Shown here: one piece after another, positions 34,528-43,650 of the stretch | Position numbering within the stretch: position 1 is the stretch's first letter | How the letters are laid out: each line of letters starts with the position of its first letter | Source: an uncultured Muribaculaceae bacterium | GTDB taxonomy: Bacteria > Bacteroidota > Bacteroidia > Bacteroidales > Muribaculaceae | Direction: 5' to 3' | NCBI GenBank assembly: GCA_910584125.1 | Contig: CAJTXU010000011.1 | Span: forward strand, 1-64,000 | DNA length: 64,000 nucleotides | Program-made: the position numbers and the translations under genes | The notes under the pieces: generated by a model | Databases searched by the model: none | Told to the model about the DNA's origin: nothing | What the model saw: the letters and a program-made list of their open reading frames with translations, nothing else

Positions 34528-34659
34528 TACTGTTTAGGGCGCGTCCCGACCGACTTCGGGAAACGCTTCTCTGTTATAACATCCGCCGCCGCCAAAAAGT
34601 GTGATATGCGGCTCAAAATAAAAGAATGTTGAAGAAGTGCACGCAATTTCACGATTTGA

Positions 34660-34691
34660 TTTGCTGAAATGAAAAAAAATCATTAACTTTG
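34660..34691 (+). promoter_or_regulatory. promoter for rho
   Basis: TTTG (34660-34663), a 20-bp spacer and TAACTTTG (34684-34691) match the consensus exactly. Transcription would start near 34698, about 430 nt before the rho ATG. Confidence 0.7.
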
Positions 34692-35130
34692 CACTGAAAA
34701 CAGGAGAACGACAAGGGCCCTGACACCCGCCCATTCTCAGCCGGCGCCCACAGCCGCGTTTTCACCCTTTGTTCTATTTTAGTTTCCCGTTCAAAACCAA
34801 CGAGGCATCAGAAATGTTGAATTGGAAGAAAATGTGCCAGCCTCCGTCTATGTTTATAAAGACTTATGGCACAACAGGGAAATCAACACCTTAACAAACC
34901 AGACACCCGGCGACGACGCAATGGCTGCAGCCGTATGTCACGGCCCACGACCACGGCCCCCCACGACTGGACCGATTGGCCACGGCCGCGCGATTACAGC
35001 GATGCGTTCCCGTCATTCCAAATTTGAAAATAAACTCTGCAGGCTGCCGCTCGTCGCGGAGGTTCGCGCAATCGACATGAATCGATGACCATGGACCCAG
35101 GTCTGCACACAAAGATATAACCGACCCATT
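34692..35130 (+). other. long rho leader
   Basis: This 430-nt stretch between promoter and rho carries no convincing gene. An 88-codon frame (34822-35088) is proline/arginine-rich and lacks recognisable content. A long untranslated leader before rho suggests autoregulation by attenuation. That is known for rho in enteric bacteria and is only inferred here. C-rich, G-poor patches such as 34945-34990 (ccacgaccacggccccccac) could serve as Rho binding sites. Confidence 0.5.
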
Positions 35131-37176
35131 ATGCAAAGTTTTGAAGAACTTATGTCGATGGACGACGCCGCGCTCAACGAGCTCGCCGAATCTATGGGCA
35201 TGAAGAAAAACAGCTTGGAAAACAAAGAAGAAATCGCGTATTTCATCATTGACAACGCTTCCGCACAGGTTGCGCGCGAACAGGCGGCGAAGCTCAAGCC
35301 CAAGGCACCCAAGGAACGCAAGCCCCGCGTCCGTAAGCCGACCAAGACCGACGAAACAGCCGCAGAGTCCACCGACGCCGACTCCGAGAAGCCCGCGCCG
35401 AAGAAGCGGGGCCGCAAATCGAAAGCCGAGCTCGCCGCGATGCAGGCAGCGAACGAAAACGCCGCCACGCCTGAGGCCGCCGCAGACGCTGCCGGACAGC
35501 CGGCGGAGGCTGAGAAACCGGTGCCCAAGAAGAGAGGCCGCAAACCCAAGGCGTCCGCACTCGACAACATCGAGGATAAGGCTACGGCGGCCGACGCGCC
35601 CGTGAGCACGCCGGCGGCAGCCGGAGGCACCCTGCCTTTCATCGTGCCCGAAATCCCGGTTGAAATCCTCAGCGCAAAACCCGTGCCCGCGGCCGAGCCC
35701 GCTCTGCCCGCCCGCAAGGAGGAGGCCGCGGAAATCACGCCCGCAGAAACACCCGAGGCCGACAAGGACGCGATGTCCGAGGCCAAACCGGAAGCAAAGA
35801 CCAAGGAACAGCCCTCGCTCGGAGCGTTCTTCTCCACCGCCAAGGGACGCACGTTCACTCCCCGCTCGCATCAGCAGATCCAGGAAGACGAAAAGGCCGC
35901 GGCCACCGCGCCGATCATCATCTCCGAACCCGGAATCGTGATGCCTGTCCCCAACCGCAACCAGCAGAAACGCCTCACAAAGAAGCAGCGCCAGCAGCAA
36001 CGCCAGCTGCAGCAGCAACAGCGCATGGCGGCGCCCCAGCAGCAGACAAGCTATGACCTGAGCGGCATCCTAACCACCTTCGGCGTGCTCGAGGTAATGC
36101 CCGAAGGATTCGGTTTCCTCCGCTCGAGCGACTACAACTACCTCTCGAGTCCAGATGACGTCTACGTCACCCAGCAGCAGATCCGCGAGTTCGGTCTCAA
36201 GACCGGCGACATGGTGGAAGGCGGCATACGGCCGCCACGTCCTGGCGAGAAGTATTTCCCCCTCTGCCACATCGAGTCGATCAACGGTCTCTCGCCCGAA
36301 GTGATCCGCGACCGCGTGCCTTTCGAGCACCTCGTGCCCCTCTTCCCCGACGAGAAGTTCAACCTCACAGGCGGACGCAGCTGCAATCTTTCGACACGCG
36401 TGGTCGACATGTTCGCCCCCATCGGCAAGGGCCAGCGTGCCCTGATCGTGGCCCCGCCCAAAACAGGTAAGACGATATTGCTCAAGGACATTGCCAACGC
36501 GATTGCCGAGAATCATCCCGAGACATACATCATAATGCTGCTCATCGACGAGCGCCCCGAAGAGGTGACCGACATGAGCCGCAGCGTCAACGCCGAGGTC
36601 ATCGCCTCGACATTCGACGAGCCGGCCGAGCGCCACGTCAAGATTGCCGGAATCGTGCTCGAGAAGGCCAAGCGCCTCGTTGAAAGCGGTCACGACGTCG
36701 TGATCATGCTCGACTCCATCACCCGCCTCGCCCGCGCATTCAACACCGTCTCGCCCGCCTCGGGCAAGATCCTGTCGGGCGGTGTCGACGCCAACGCCCT
36801 GCAGCGCCCGAAGAGGTTCTTCGGCGCGGCCCGCAACATTGAGAACGGCGGCTCGCTCACCATCATAGCCACGGCCCTGACCGAGACGTCGTCGAAGATG
36901 GACGAGGTGATATTCGAGGAGTTCAAGGGAACCGGCAACATGGAGCTGCAGCTCGACCGCAAGCTCTCGAACAAGCGAATCTTCCCCGCCGTAGACATCA
37001 TTTCCTCTTCCACGCGCCGCGACGACCTGCTCTCGCCGCAGGAGACGCTCAACCGCATGTGGATCCTGCGCAACTATCTGGCCGACATGAATTCGATGGA
37101 GGCCATGGAGTTCATCAAGAAGAGGATGGAGATGACCCGCTCGAACGAGGAACTGCTCGTCACCATGGACAAATAA
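35131..37176 (+). CDS. rho: transcription termination factor Rho
   Basis: The 681-aa hexameric RNA helicase ends transcription. An N-terminal Rho_N helical domain (about 1-45) is followed by a long, Ala/Pro/Lys-rich insertion (about 50-300) with two KKRGRK patches and a Gln-rich stretch. The cold-shock RNA-binding domain (about 319-385, VMPEGFGFLRS) comes next. The ATPase has Walker A APPKTGKT (441-448) and LLIDERPEEVTDM, with the Q- and R-loop regions following. The insertion makes it far longer than the 419-aa E. coli protein, as is usual in Bacteroidetes. aroC starts 23 bp downstream. Confidence 0.96.
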   Translation: MQSFEELMSMDDAALNELAESMGMKKNSLENKEEIAYFIIDNASAQVAREQAAKLKPKAPKERKPRVRKPTKTDETAAESTDADSEKPAPKKRGRKSKAELAAMQAANENAATPEAAADAAGQPAEAEKPVPKKRGRKPKASALDNIEDKATAADAPVSTPAAAGGTLPFIVPEIPVEILSAKPVPAAEPALPARKEEAAEITPAETPEADKDAMSEAKPEAKTKEQPSLGAFFSTAKGRTFTPRSHQQIQEDEKAAATAPIIISEPGIVMPVPNRNQQKRLTKKQRQQQRQLQQQQRMAAPQQQTSYDLSGILTTFGVLEVMPEGFGFLRSSDYNYLSSPDDVYVTQQQIREFGLKTGDMVEGGIRPPRPGEKYFPLCHIESINGLSPEVIRDRVPFEHLVPLFPDEKFNLTGGRSCNLSTRVVDMFAPIGKGQRALIVAPPKTGKTILLKDIANAIAENHPETYIIMLLIDERPEEVTDMSRSVNAEVIASTFDEPAERHVKIAGIVLEKAKRLVESGHDVVIMLDSITRLARAFNTVSPASGKILSGGVDANALQRPKRFFGAARNIENGGSLTIIATALTETSSKMDEVIFEEFKGTGNMELQLDRKLSNKRIFPAVDIISSSTRRDDLLSPQETLNRMWILRNYLADMNSMEAMEFIKKRMEMTRSNEELLVTMDK

Positions 37177-37199
37177 GCGTCAGCCCGCGGGCTTATGTC

Positions 37200-38162
37200 A
37201 TGAACAGTTTCGGAAACATATTGAGACTGACGACCTTCGGCGAAAGCCACGGGCCGGCAATGGGAGGCGTGCTCGACGGCATGCCTCCCTTGGTGCATAT
37301 CGATATGGAGGAGATCAGGCATCATCTCGACAGACGGCGCCCGGGAAGCCGGCCCGACGTCTCGCAGCGCAAAGAGGCCGACATGCCCGAGATTCTATCC
37401 GGTCTGTCGCCCGACGGCGTCACGCTCGGCACTCCGATAGGATTCATAGTGCGCAACACTGACGCGCGGAGCTCGGACTATGACGGCTATTCGGGCCGTT
37501 TCAGGCCGAACCACGCCGACTATACCTATAGCGTGAAATACGGTATACACGACTTCCGCGGCGGTGGCCGGGCCAGCGCGCGTGAGACTGTATCATGGGT
37601 CGTGGCCGGGTCAATCGTCCGCCAATGGCTCGCGAAGTCCGAAATCGAAATCCGGGCGTCTTTCATCGAGACCAACGACGTCAGGAAGTGCGCATCCGAA
37701 GGGGATTCGACGGGAGGAATCGTGGACTGCGAGATCACCGGCGTTCCCGCCGGAACGGGCTCCCCGGTCTTCGACAAACTCCATGCCCGCCTCGCAATGG
37801 CCATGATGAGCATCAACGCCGCCAAGGCCTTCGAATATGGCGACGGCGTGGCCGCCGCCTCGATGAGGGGGAGCGAGTGCCTTGACCTGTTTGTCACCGA
37901 CGGCGACGGCTACATCTCCTGCTCGTCAAACCATTCCGGCGGAATCCAGGGAGGTATCTCCAACGGCATGGACATACGTTTCCGCGTCTTTTTCAAACCG
38001 ACGCCCACTATAATGCGGCCCGTCGAGAGCATCGACAGCAAGGGCAGGCCTTGCGTCATCCCTCCACGCGGACGGCATGACCCCTGCGTGGCCATACGCG
38101 CCGTGCCCGTGGTGGAATCCATGGCCGCGCTCGTCGTCGGCGATATGATGAGACTACCGTGA
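37200..38162 (+). CDS. aroC: chorismate synthase, unusually short
   Basis: The 320-aa FMN-dependent enzyme makes chorismate from EPSP, the last step of the shikimate pathway. FGESHG (residues 14-19), RRPGSRPDVSQRKEAD, HADYTYSVKYGIHDFRGGGR, SGGIQGGISNG and GRHDPCVAIRAVPVVE are intact. Compared with the usual 355-360 residues, roughly 35 are missing. The loss appears to fall between the GGGRASARET region and GDSTGGIVDCE (about 135-170). The reading frame is unbroken, so the protein may still work. The ATG at 37200 was chosen, because an upstream extension would run into rho. It overlaps the next gene by 4 bp. Confidence 0.88.
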   Translation: MNSFGNILRLTTFGESHGPAMGGVLDGMPPLVHIDMEEIRHHLDRRRPGSRPDVSQRKEADMPEILSGLSPDGVTLGTPIGFIVRNTDARSSDYDGYSGRFRPNHADYTYSVKYGIHDFRGGGRASARETVSWVVAGSIVRQWLAKSEIEIRASFIETNDVRKCASEGDSTGGIVDCEITGVPAGTGSPVFDKLHARLAMAMMSINAAKAFEYGDGVAAASMRGSECLDLFVTDGDGYISCSSNHSGGIQGGISNGMDIRFRVFFKPTPTIMRPVESIDSKGRPCVIPPRGRHDPCVAIRAVPVVESMAALVVGDMMRLP

Positions 38163-39055
38163 TGAACGAGTTCTATACCGACTACGCGGAATACATGTCG
38201 CGCTTCTTCCCGGGGAAAGTCCAGAAGATTTCGGTCAATCTCGGCACGGGATGCCCCAACCGCGACGGCTCCATCGGCACGGGCGGTTGCATCTATTGCG
38301 ACAACAGTTCGTTCACCCCGGCCTATTGCCGCGAGGGCCTCTCGCCGGCGCGACAGGCGGAGGCCGGCAAGGCGTTTTTCGCAAGAAAATACCCGAAGAT
38401 GCGATATATCGTCTATTTCCAGGCGTATACGTCGACTTATCGCAAGAGCGCGGACGAACTGCGCGACATCTATACGCAGGCTCTCGACGTCGACGGCGTC
38501 GTGGGCCTCGCCATAGGCACCCGCCCCGACTGCCTGCCTGACGAGACTCTCGATATGCTGGCGGCAATCAACCGCGAGAAACCGGTCTTCGTCGAACTCG
38601 GGGTCGAAAGCCTCGACGACACGACTCTGCGCATGGTGAACCGCGGCCACACCGCCGCGCAGAGCATCGATGCAATCCGTCGGCTCGCAGCCGCCGGACT
38701 CCACACCGGCGTGCATCTCATAGCCGGACTCCCGGGCGAAAGTCTCGACGCCGCGCTCAATACGGTGGAGCGGATATGCCGCACGCCGGTGGAAAGCATC
38801 AAGATCCACCACCTGCAGATGCTCGCCGGCACGAGGCTCCACACCCTCTGGCGCGAAGGAAAAATCGAGATTCCGTCGTTCGGCATCGACCAATACCTCG
38901 ACTTTTGCGTTAAAGTTGTGGAGACCGTTCCCCGTCACATCGCGATCGAGAGATTTCTCGCATCCTCTCCGCCGCTCAAAGTGATTTCTCCGAAGTGGGG
39001 AATGAAAAATCATGAATTCACCAATCTACTCATAAACAAACTGAGACAAAGATGA
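38159..39055 (+). CDS. radical SAM protein, YhcC/TIGR01212 type
   Basis: The 298-aa enzyme has a 4Fe-4S cluster motif of unusual spacing: Cys31, Cys43 and Cys46 (CPNRDGSIGTGGCIYC). This is typical for the YhcC/Elp3-related radical SAM group. It also has FQAYTSTY, GTRPDCLPDE and a GVHLIAGLPGE segment. The reaction of this family is not firmly established, though some members are linked to RNA modification. It is translationally coupled on both sides (ATGA with aroC and with the TlpA gene). Confidence 0.85.
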   Translation: MMNEFYTDYAEYMSRFFPGKVQKISVNLGTGCPNRDGSIGTGGCIYCDNSSFTPAYCREGLSPARQAEAGKAFFARKYPKMRYIVYFQAYTSTYRKSADELRDIYTQALDVDGVVGLAIGTRPDCLPDETLDMLAAINREKPVFVELGVESLDDTTLRMVNRGHTAAQSIDAIRRLAAAGLHTGVHLIAGLPGESLDAALNTVERICRTPVESIKIHHLQMLAGTRLHTLWREGKIEIPSFGIDQYLDFCVKVVETVPRHIAIERFLASSPPLKVISPKWGMKNHEFTNLLINKLRQR

Positions 39056-40149
39056 AAAAAAGACTTTATGCATCGGCCGCCGCGGCGCTCGTGGCCGGCT
39101 GCGCCCTGGCCGACATCACGGTTAACGTCAACCCGCAGATCGACCGAAAGGAATTCGACATAGAATACGGCTATATGGCCGACCTCGTCAAGCCTCGTCA
39201 GGACCGCCCCGAGGCATTGCGCGCCAAGGGCACGGTGACCGACGGCAAATTCGTGATCCCGACGCTCACCGACGGCAACGCACAGTACGTGATTCCGGTG
39301 GCGGAACGCGATTACATCGCCATCTACACCAAGCCGGGAGACAACATCACGGTCGACCTGCAGAGTGTGGCACCTCTCTCCTATTCCATCACCGGGAGCA
39401 AGATGATGGAGGATATCGCGAGACTCGACACGGAGTCGAACAAGCTGCTCGACGAATACCAGAAGCAGATGGCGACCAACGCCCCCGACTCGGCCGTAAT
39501 GGCCGGCATACGCGAACGGTACGACAACATGTTCAGCGACTTCATCGCCGCCAACAAGGATTCGGAGGCAGTGCCCTACGCGATCCTGCACCTCGACGGC
39601 CAGAAGTTTCTCGACGCATACGGCTCGATGACCCCCGCGGCAAAGCAGAGTCCCATGGCAATCCTGCTCGAACCGCAGAAAGAATATGTGGAGCGCGAGA
39701 TGGCCGCCCAGCGACGCATGATCGAGCTGCAGAGCGGCACGGTCGACGCGCCCAACTTCACATTCGACGACGCGGCCGGGAAACCCGTTAGCCTCTCCGA
39801 CTTCAAGGGGAAATGGGTGGTGATCGACTTCTGGGGCACATGGTGCCCGTGGTGCATCAAGGGATTCCCCTCCCTCAAGGAGGCTTACGCACAGCTCAAG
39901 CCGAAACTCGAGATCATCGGCGTGGCCTGCAACGACAAGCGCGAAAGCTGGGAGAACGGAATCAAGAAATACGAGCTTCCCTGGGTGAACGTCTACAACC
40001 CCGAAAAGGGTGGCGGCAAGATACTTGAGGACTACGCCGTGCAGGGATTCCCCACCAAGGTCATCGTCAACCCCGAGGGCAAGATCGTCAACATCACCGT
40101 GGGCGAGAACCCCGCCTTCTTCGATATTTTGAAGGAATTGGTAAAATAA
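39052..40149 (+). CDS. TlpA-like thiol-disulfide oxidoreductase
   Basis: The 365-aa protein has a signal sequence with LVAGCALA (a lipoprotein is possible, Cys17). The N-terminal beta-rich domain (about 22-125) is of the DUF4369 kind that often precedes TlpA domains in Bacteroidetes, followed by a helical linker. A thioredoxin fold with WGTWCPWC (about 262-269) and a cis-Pro loop GFPTKVI complete it. It is a periplasmic disulfide reductase or oxidoreductase whose client is unknown. It ends the rho-aroC-rSAM-TlpA run. Confidence 0.85.
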   Translation: MKKRLYASAAAALVAGCALADITVNVNPQIDRKEFDIEYGYMADLVKPRQDRPEALRAKGTVTDGKFVIPTLTDGNAQYVIPVAERDYIAIYTKPGDNITVDLQSVAPLSYSITGSKMMEDIARLDTESNKLLDEYQKQMATNAPDSAVMAGIRERYDNMFSDFIAANKDSEAVPYAILHLDGQKFLDAYGSMTPAAKQSPMAILLEPQKEYVEREMAAQRRMIELQSGTVDAPNFTFDDAAGKPVSLSDFKGKWVVIDFWGTWCPWCIKGFPSLKEAYAQLKPKLEIIGVACNDKRESWENGIKKYELPWVNVYNPEKGGGKILEDYAVQGFPTKVIVNPEGKIVNITVGENPAFFDILKELVK

Positions 40150-40160
40150 TCGCGCCAAAA

Positions 40161-40192
40161 TTTGCACAATTCAAAAAAAAGTCGTAACTTTG
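40161..40192 (+). promoter_or_regulatory. promoter of tRNA-His
   Basis: TTTG (40161-40164), a 20-bp spacer and TAACTTTG (40185-40192) fit the Bacteroidetes consensus and lie about 38 bp before the tRNA. Confidence 0.7.
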
Positions 40193-40229
40193 CATCGCTT
40201 TTCGGGAACGACACCCGGGAAGCCAGACG

Positions 40230-40303
<74 letters not shown>

Positions 40304-40307
40304 CCGA

Positions 40308-40336
40308 AAGGATACCTTCCCGGTATCCTTTTTTAT
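40308..40336 (+). terminator. terminator after tRNA-His
   Basis: aaggatacc (40308-40316) pairs with ggtatcctt (40322-40330), and a T run follows. Confidence 0.85.
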
Positions 40337-40450
40337 TTATCCTCCTCCTTCCACCCTTCTCCTCCCACCACCTCCTCCCCTTTTCTCCTTCTTCTCTCAC
40401 TTTTCTCCTTTCTTTCACCTTTTTCTTCCCTTTCTCTCCCTCCTCTTTCC
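40324..40450. repeat. 127-nt G-free pyrimidine-rich tract
   Basis: From 40324 to 40450 the plus strand has no G and only scattered A, with runs such as cctcctcctt and ttttctcctt. It is a low-complexity polypyrimidine/polypurine tract between tRNA-His and the efflux regulator. No gene is present here. Confidence 0.9.
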
Positions 40451-40517
40451 GCGCCGACCAAGGGCTTTGCCCGCCCCCTGTGCGGAGGCAAAGCAGACTT
40501 TCATGGCATTTCGCGTT

Positions 40518-40565
40518 AAAAAACCGAAAACCGTTTTGTGGTTTTCGGTTTTTTATGTAATTTTG
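40518..40565 (+). promoter_or_regulatory. TetR-gene promoter with 15-bp inverted repeat over the -33 box
   Basis: aaaaaaccgaaaacc (40518-40532) is perfectly complementary to 40540-40554 around the loop gttttgt. The -33 TTTG (40535-40538) lies in that loop. The -7 TAATTTTG is at 40558-40565, with a 19-bp spacer. The palindrome could be the operator of the TetR repressor encoded next, or a terminator (T run at its 3' side), or both. The start point falls within a few bases of the ATG at 40573, so the mRNA may be leaderless. Confidence 0.65.
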
Positions 40566-40572
40566 CGCCCGT

Positions 40573-41223
40573 ATGGAAAGAACCGACCTTAAAGAAGAAC
40601 AATTCGAACGGCTCGTCGAGGCGATTTTCCCCATCGTCGCCGAGTCCGGCCCATATCATACCACCATGGACGCCGTGGCCCGCAAGCTCTCCATGTCCAA
40701 GCGCACGCTATACGAAATATTCGGCAGCAAGGACGAGATGATCATCTCTGTGATGAGGCATATGAAGAAGACCCACAGCGAGGGCATCGACCGGATCATC
40801 CGCGCGTCGACGAACGTGATGGAGGCGATGGCCAACGTGCTCATATACCACCAGCAGATGATGAGCCGCCTGAGCGCCGACTTCTTCCGCGACATGGACG
40901 CACGCTATCACAACCTGCGCAAGGAATTCGAGTCCGACAACTGTAAATGGGAGGAATACATCTCGATTGCCGTGAAGCTCGGCAAGCAGCAAGGTGTGTT
41001 CCGCACCGACACCAACTACAAGGTGATGTTCACCCTCTTCCGCGTGCAGATGGAGTCTCTGAAGCGCATGGAGGAATTCTTCCCGCCGGGCATAACTCTG
41101 CTCGACGCCTACAACACGATCAGCATCAGCTTCCTGCGCAGCATCGCGACGGAGAAAGGCATGAAGACGCTCGACCAACTCACAAAGAAATTCAACATCA
41201 GAACCGATAATGATTTCCGCTAA
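40573..41223 (+). CDS. TetR/AcrR-family regulator of the efflux operon
   Basis: The 216-aa protein has an N-terminal TetR HTH (about 10-55, TTMDAVARKLSMSKRTLYEIFGSKDEM) and an all-helical ligand domain. It is followed with a 14-bp overlap by the TolC-type gene and then the rest of an RND pump, so it most likely represses that operon in the absence of a drug or bile-type ligand. The inverted repeat over its promoter (40518-40554) is a candidate operator. The ligand is unknown. Confidence 0.88.
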   Translation: MERTDLKEEQFERLVEAIFPIVAESGPYHTTMDAVARKLSMSKRTLYEIFGSKDEMIISVMRHMKKTHSEGIDRIIRASTNVMEAMANVLIYHQQMMSRLSADFFRDMDARYHNLRKEFESDNCKWEEYISIAVKLGKQQGVFRTDTNYKVMFTLFRVQMESLKRMEEFFPPGITLLDAYNTISISFLRSIATEKGMKTLDQLTKKFNIRTDNDFR

Positions 41224-42583
41224 GACATTTTTAATTGCAGCCGCGGCCCTGCTGACCGCGACATTTGCACCGGCCACGGCCGTTTCGGCCGAAACCGACA
41301 CCCTGAGGCTTTCACGCGAGGAGTGCGTGGCCATCGGCCTTCAGGAGAGCCCGACCGTCAAGGTCGCCAACCTCGAAGTGAAGCGCATGGACTATTCTAA
41401 AAAGGAAGTCCTCGCCAATCTCTTCCCCACCATCGACTTCACAGGCGCCTACCAGCGCTCGATCGAGCTGCAGAGCATGCGCATGAGCATGGGCGGCCAG
41501 TCGCAGTCGATCAAGATGGGAACCGACAACAACTGGAACTTCGGCTTCTCGGCCGCCATGCCGCTCGTCAACGCATCGCTATGGAAGTCAATCAAACTGA
41601 GCGACATCCAGATTCTGCAGGCTCTCGAGGACTCGCGCGCCTCGCGCCTCGACCTTGTCGACAACATCAACAAGGCCTATTACGCCCTGCTGCTCGCCAT
41701 CGATTCGCGCGAGGTCATCAGGCAGAACTATGACCTGGCTGTATTCAACGCCGGCATTTTCAAGAAGCAGTTCGAACAGGGAACGGCGTCGGAATACGAC
41801 GTGCTGCGCAGCCAGGTGCAGGTGTCGAACGTCGAGCCCGAACTGCTGCAGGCCGACATATCGGTCAAGCAGTGCCAGCTCCAGCTCAAGGTGCTGATGG
41901 GAATTGACAATGAGGTCACCGTAATGCCCAACATCACTCTGAGCGACATGAAGCGCGAGATGTATGGCTACGCCCTCGAGGGCGATCGCTCGCTGGCCCG
42001 CAACACGACTCTGCGCTCGCTCGACCTCTCCAAAGACCTCGCCCGCCAGAACGTCAACCTGCAGAAGTTGGCCTGGATTCCGACGCTCGGAGCGCAGTTC
42101 AACATCAACTGGAACGCCATGAGCAACGGCAACGCCCTGAAACACCAGGAATTCAACCCTTACAGCAACGTGGCCCTGGCGCTCAACGTGCCCATATTCT
42201 CCGGCGGCAGCAAACTGCAGAAACTGCGCCAGGCACAGGTGCAGGTGGCCGAGATAGAGCTGCAGCGCGAGAACCTCGTCAACTCGCTCAACATGCAGGT
42301 GGACCTCGCCATCGACAACATCAACCGCCAGGTGAAGCAGATAGCTTCGAGCGAGCAGGGCATGAAGCAGGCCTCGAAAGCGCTTGAGATCATGCAGAAG
42401 AGTTTCGAGATCGGCGCCGCCACCTATCTTGACCTGCGCGACAGCGAGCTGGCCAACACCTCGGCCCAGCTGGCATATCTACAGTCGATCTACAACTATC
42501 TCGTCTCCACCACCGAACTCGACACACTGCTCGGACGCGAGGAGGCCCTCGGCATAACCACGACAACCAACCAAGCAAAATAA
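41210..42583 (+). CDS. TolC-family outer membrane efflux channel
   Basis: The 457-aa protein has a signal peptide (to about residue 26, AVSA) and two OEP repeats of long helices, for example QQLEQGTASEYDVLRSQVQVSN-like segments and FEIGAATYLDLRDSELA. It forms the outer-membrane duct of the tripartite pump encoded with the next two genes. Its start lies inside the regulator gene, indicating coupling. Confidence 0.92.
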   Translation: MISAKTFLIAAAALLTATFAPATAVSAETDTLRLSREECVAIGLQESPTVKVANLEVKRMDYSKKEVLANLFPTIDFTGAYQRSIELQSMRMSMGGQSQSIKMGTDNNWNFGFSAAMPLVNASLWKSIKLSDIQILQALEDSRASRLDLVDNINKAYYALLLAIDSREVIRQNYDLAVFNAGIFKKQFEQGTASEYDVLRSQVQVSNVEPELLQADISVKQCQLQLKVLMGIDNEVTVMPNITLSDMKREMYGYALEGDRSLARNTTLRSLDLSKDLARQNVNLQKLAWIPTLGAQFNINWNAMSNGNALKHQEFNPYSNVALALNVPIFSGGSKLQKLRQAQVQVAEIELQRENLVNSLNMQVDLAIDNINRQVKQIASSEQGMKQASKALEIMQKSFEIGAATYLDLRDSELANTSAQLAYLQSIYNYLVSTTELDTLLGREEALGITTTTNQAK

Positions 42584-42591
42584 CGACAGTC

Positions 42592-43650
42592 ATGAATAAA
42601 CCAACCGCATTAGCATTCTGCGCAGGCCTGCTCGCGCTCACGGCCTGCTCGGGCAAAGAAGAAAAGAAAGACGCCGCCAAGGAAGACAACATCCCCGTGG
42701 TGAAGGTCGAGTCGGTCAGCGCGCGCTCGGTCGACCAGCTCGGCACATACACCGCCACCGTCGAGGCCCAGATCATCAACAACATATCGGCCAACACCCC
42801 CAACCGCATCAAGCAGATACTCGTCGACGAGGGGCAGCGCGTCGGCGCCGGGCAGAGGGTTGCCGTGCTTGACGACGTCAACACGTTCAGCTACGAGACG
42901 CAGGTCAACAACGCCCGCGCAAACCTCAAGAACGTCGAGATCAATTACAACCGCGCCGTGGAGCTCTTCAAGATAGGCGGCGGCACGAAGCAGAACGTCG
43001 ACGCCATGGAGATCCAGCTCATCAACGCGCGCAACGCACTCTCGCAGGCCGAGCGCGCCCTGCGCAACGCCCGCGAGAACACAGTGCTCACGTCGCCCAT
43101 CTCAGGCGTCGTGACCGCACGCAACTATGACCCGGGAGACATGACGGGCAACCTTCCCATCGTCACCGTGGCCCGCGTCCAGCCCGTCAAGATCGTCATC
43201 AACGTCACCGAGAGCGAACTGCCCCGCGTGCGCAAAGGCATGCCGGCCGCCATCAAGTTCGACACTTACGGCGACGAGCAGTTCAACGGCACCGTGACCA
43301 CCGTCATGCCCACCGTCGACCCGCAGAGCCGCACGTTCGGCGTCGAGATCACTCTGCCCAACGCCGACAGCCGCGTGCTGCCCGGCATGTTCGGCCGCGT
43401 GACGCTCAACCTCGGCACGGCCAACCGCGTCGTCGTGCCCGACAAGGCGGTCGTCAAGCAGCAGGGCTCAGGCAACCAGTATGTCTACGTGCTCCGTCCC
43501 GACGGAACGGTGTCGTACAACCAGGTGCAGCTCGGCCAGCGCCTCGGCGACGAATACGAACTCCTGTCGGGCGTCGAGTCCGGCTCGCAGGTGGTTATAA
43601 ACGGTCAGTCCAAACTCGCCGACGGCGTTAAAGTCAAGGTTACGAAATGA
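42592..43650 (+). CDS. RND periplasmic adaptor (AcrA/MexA type)
   Basis: The 352-aa lipoprotein (LTACSG, Cys19) has a split lipoyl domain, a coiled-coil hairpin (about 95-165) and a beta-barrel domain (VARVQPVKIVINVTES). It links the inner-membrane RND pump to the TolC channel. It is 8 bp after the channel gene and overlaps the pump gene by 4 bp. Confidence 0.93.
   Translation: MNKPTALAFCAGLLALTACSGKEEKKDAAKEDNIPVVKVESVSARSVDQLGTYTATVEAQIINNISANTPNRIKQILVDEGQRVGAGQRVAVLDDVNTFSYETQVNNARANLKNVEINYNRAVELFKIGGGTKQNVDAMEIQLINARNALSQAERALRNARENTVLTSPISGVVTARNYDPGDMTGNLPIVTVARVQPVKIVINVTESELPRVRKGMPAAIKFDTYGDEQFNGTVTTVMPTVDPQSRTFGVEITLPNADSRVLPGMFGRVTLNLGTANRVVVPDKAVVKQQGSGNQYVYVLRPDGTVSYNQVQLGQRLGDEYELLSGVESGSQVVINGQSKLADGVKVKVTK

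Noticed and set aside
34822..35088. 88-codon frame in the rho leader
   Set aside because: It has no domain, a biased Pro/Arg composition and no ribosome binding context. It is better read as an untranslated leader.
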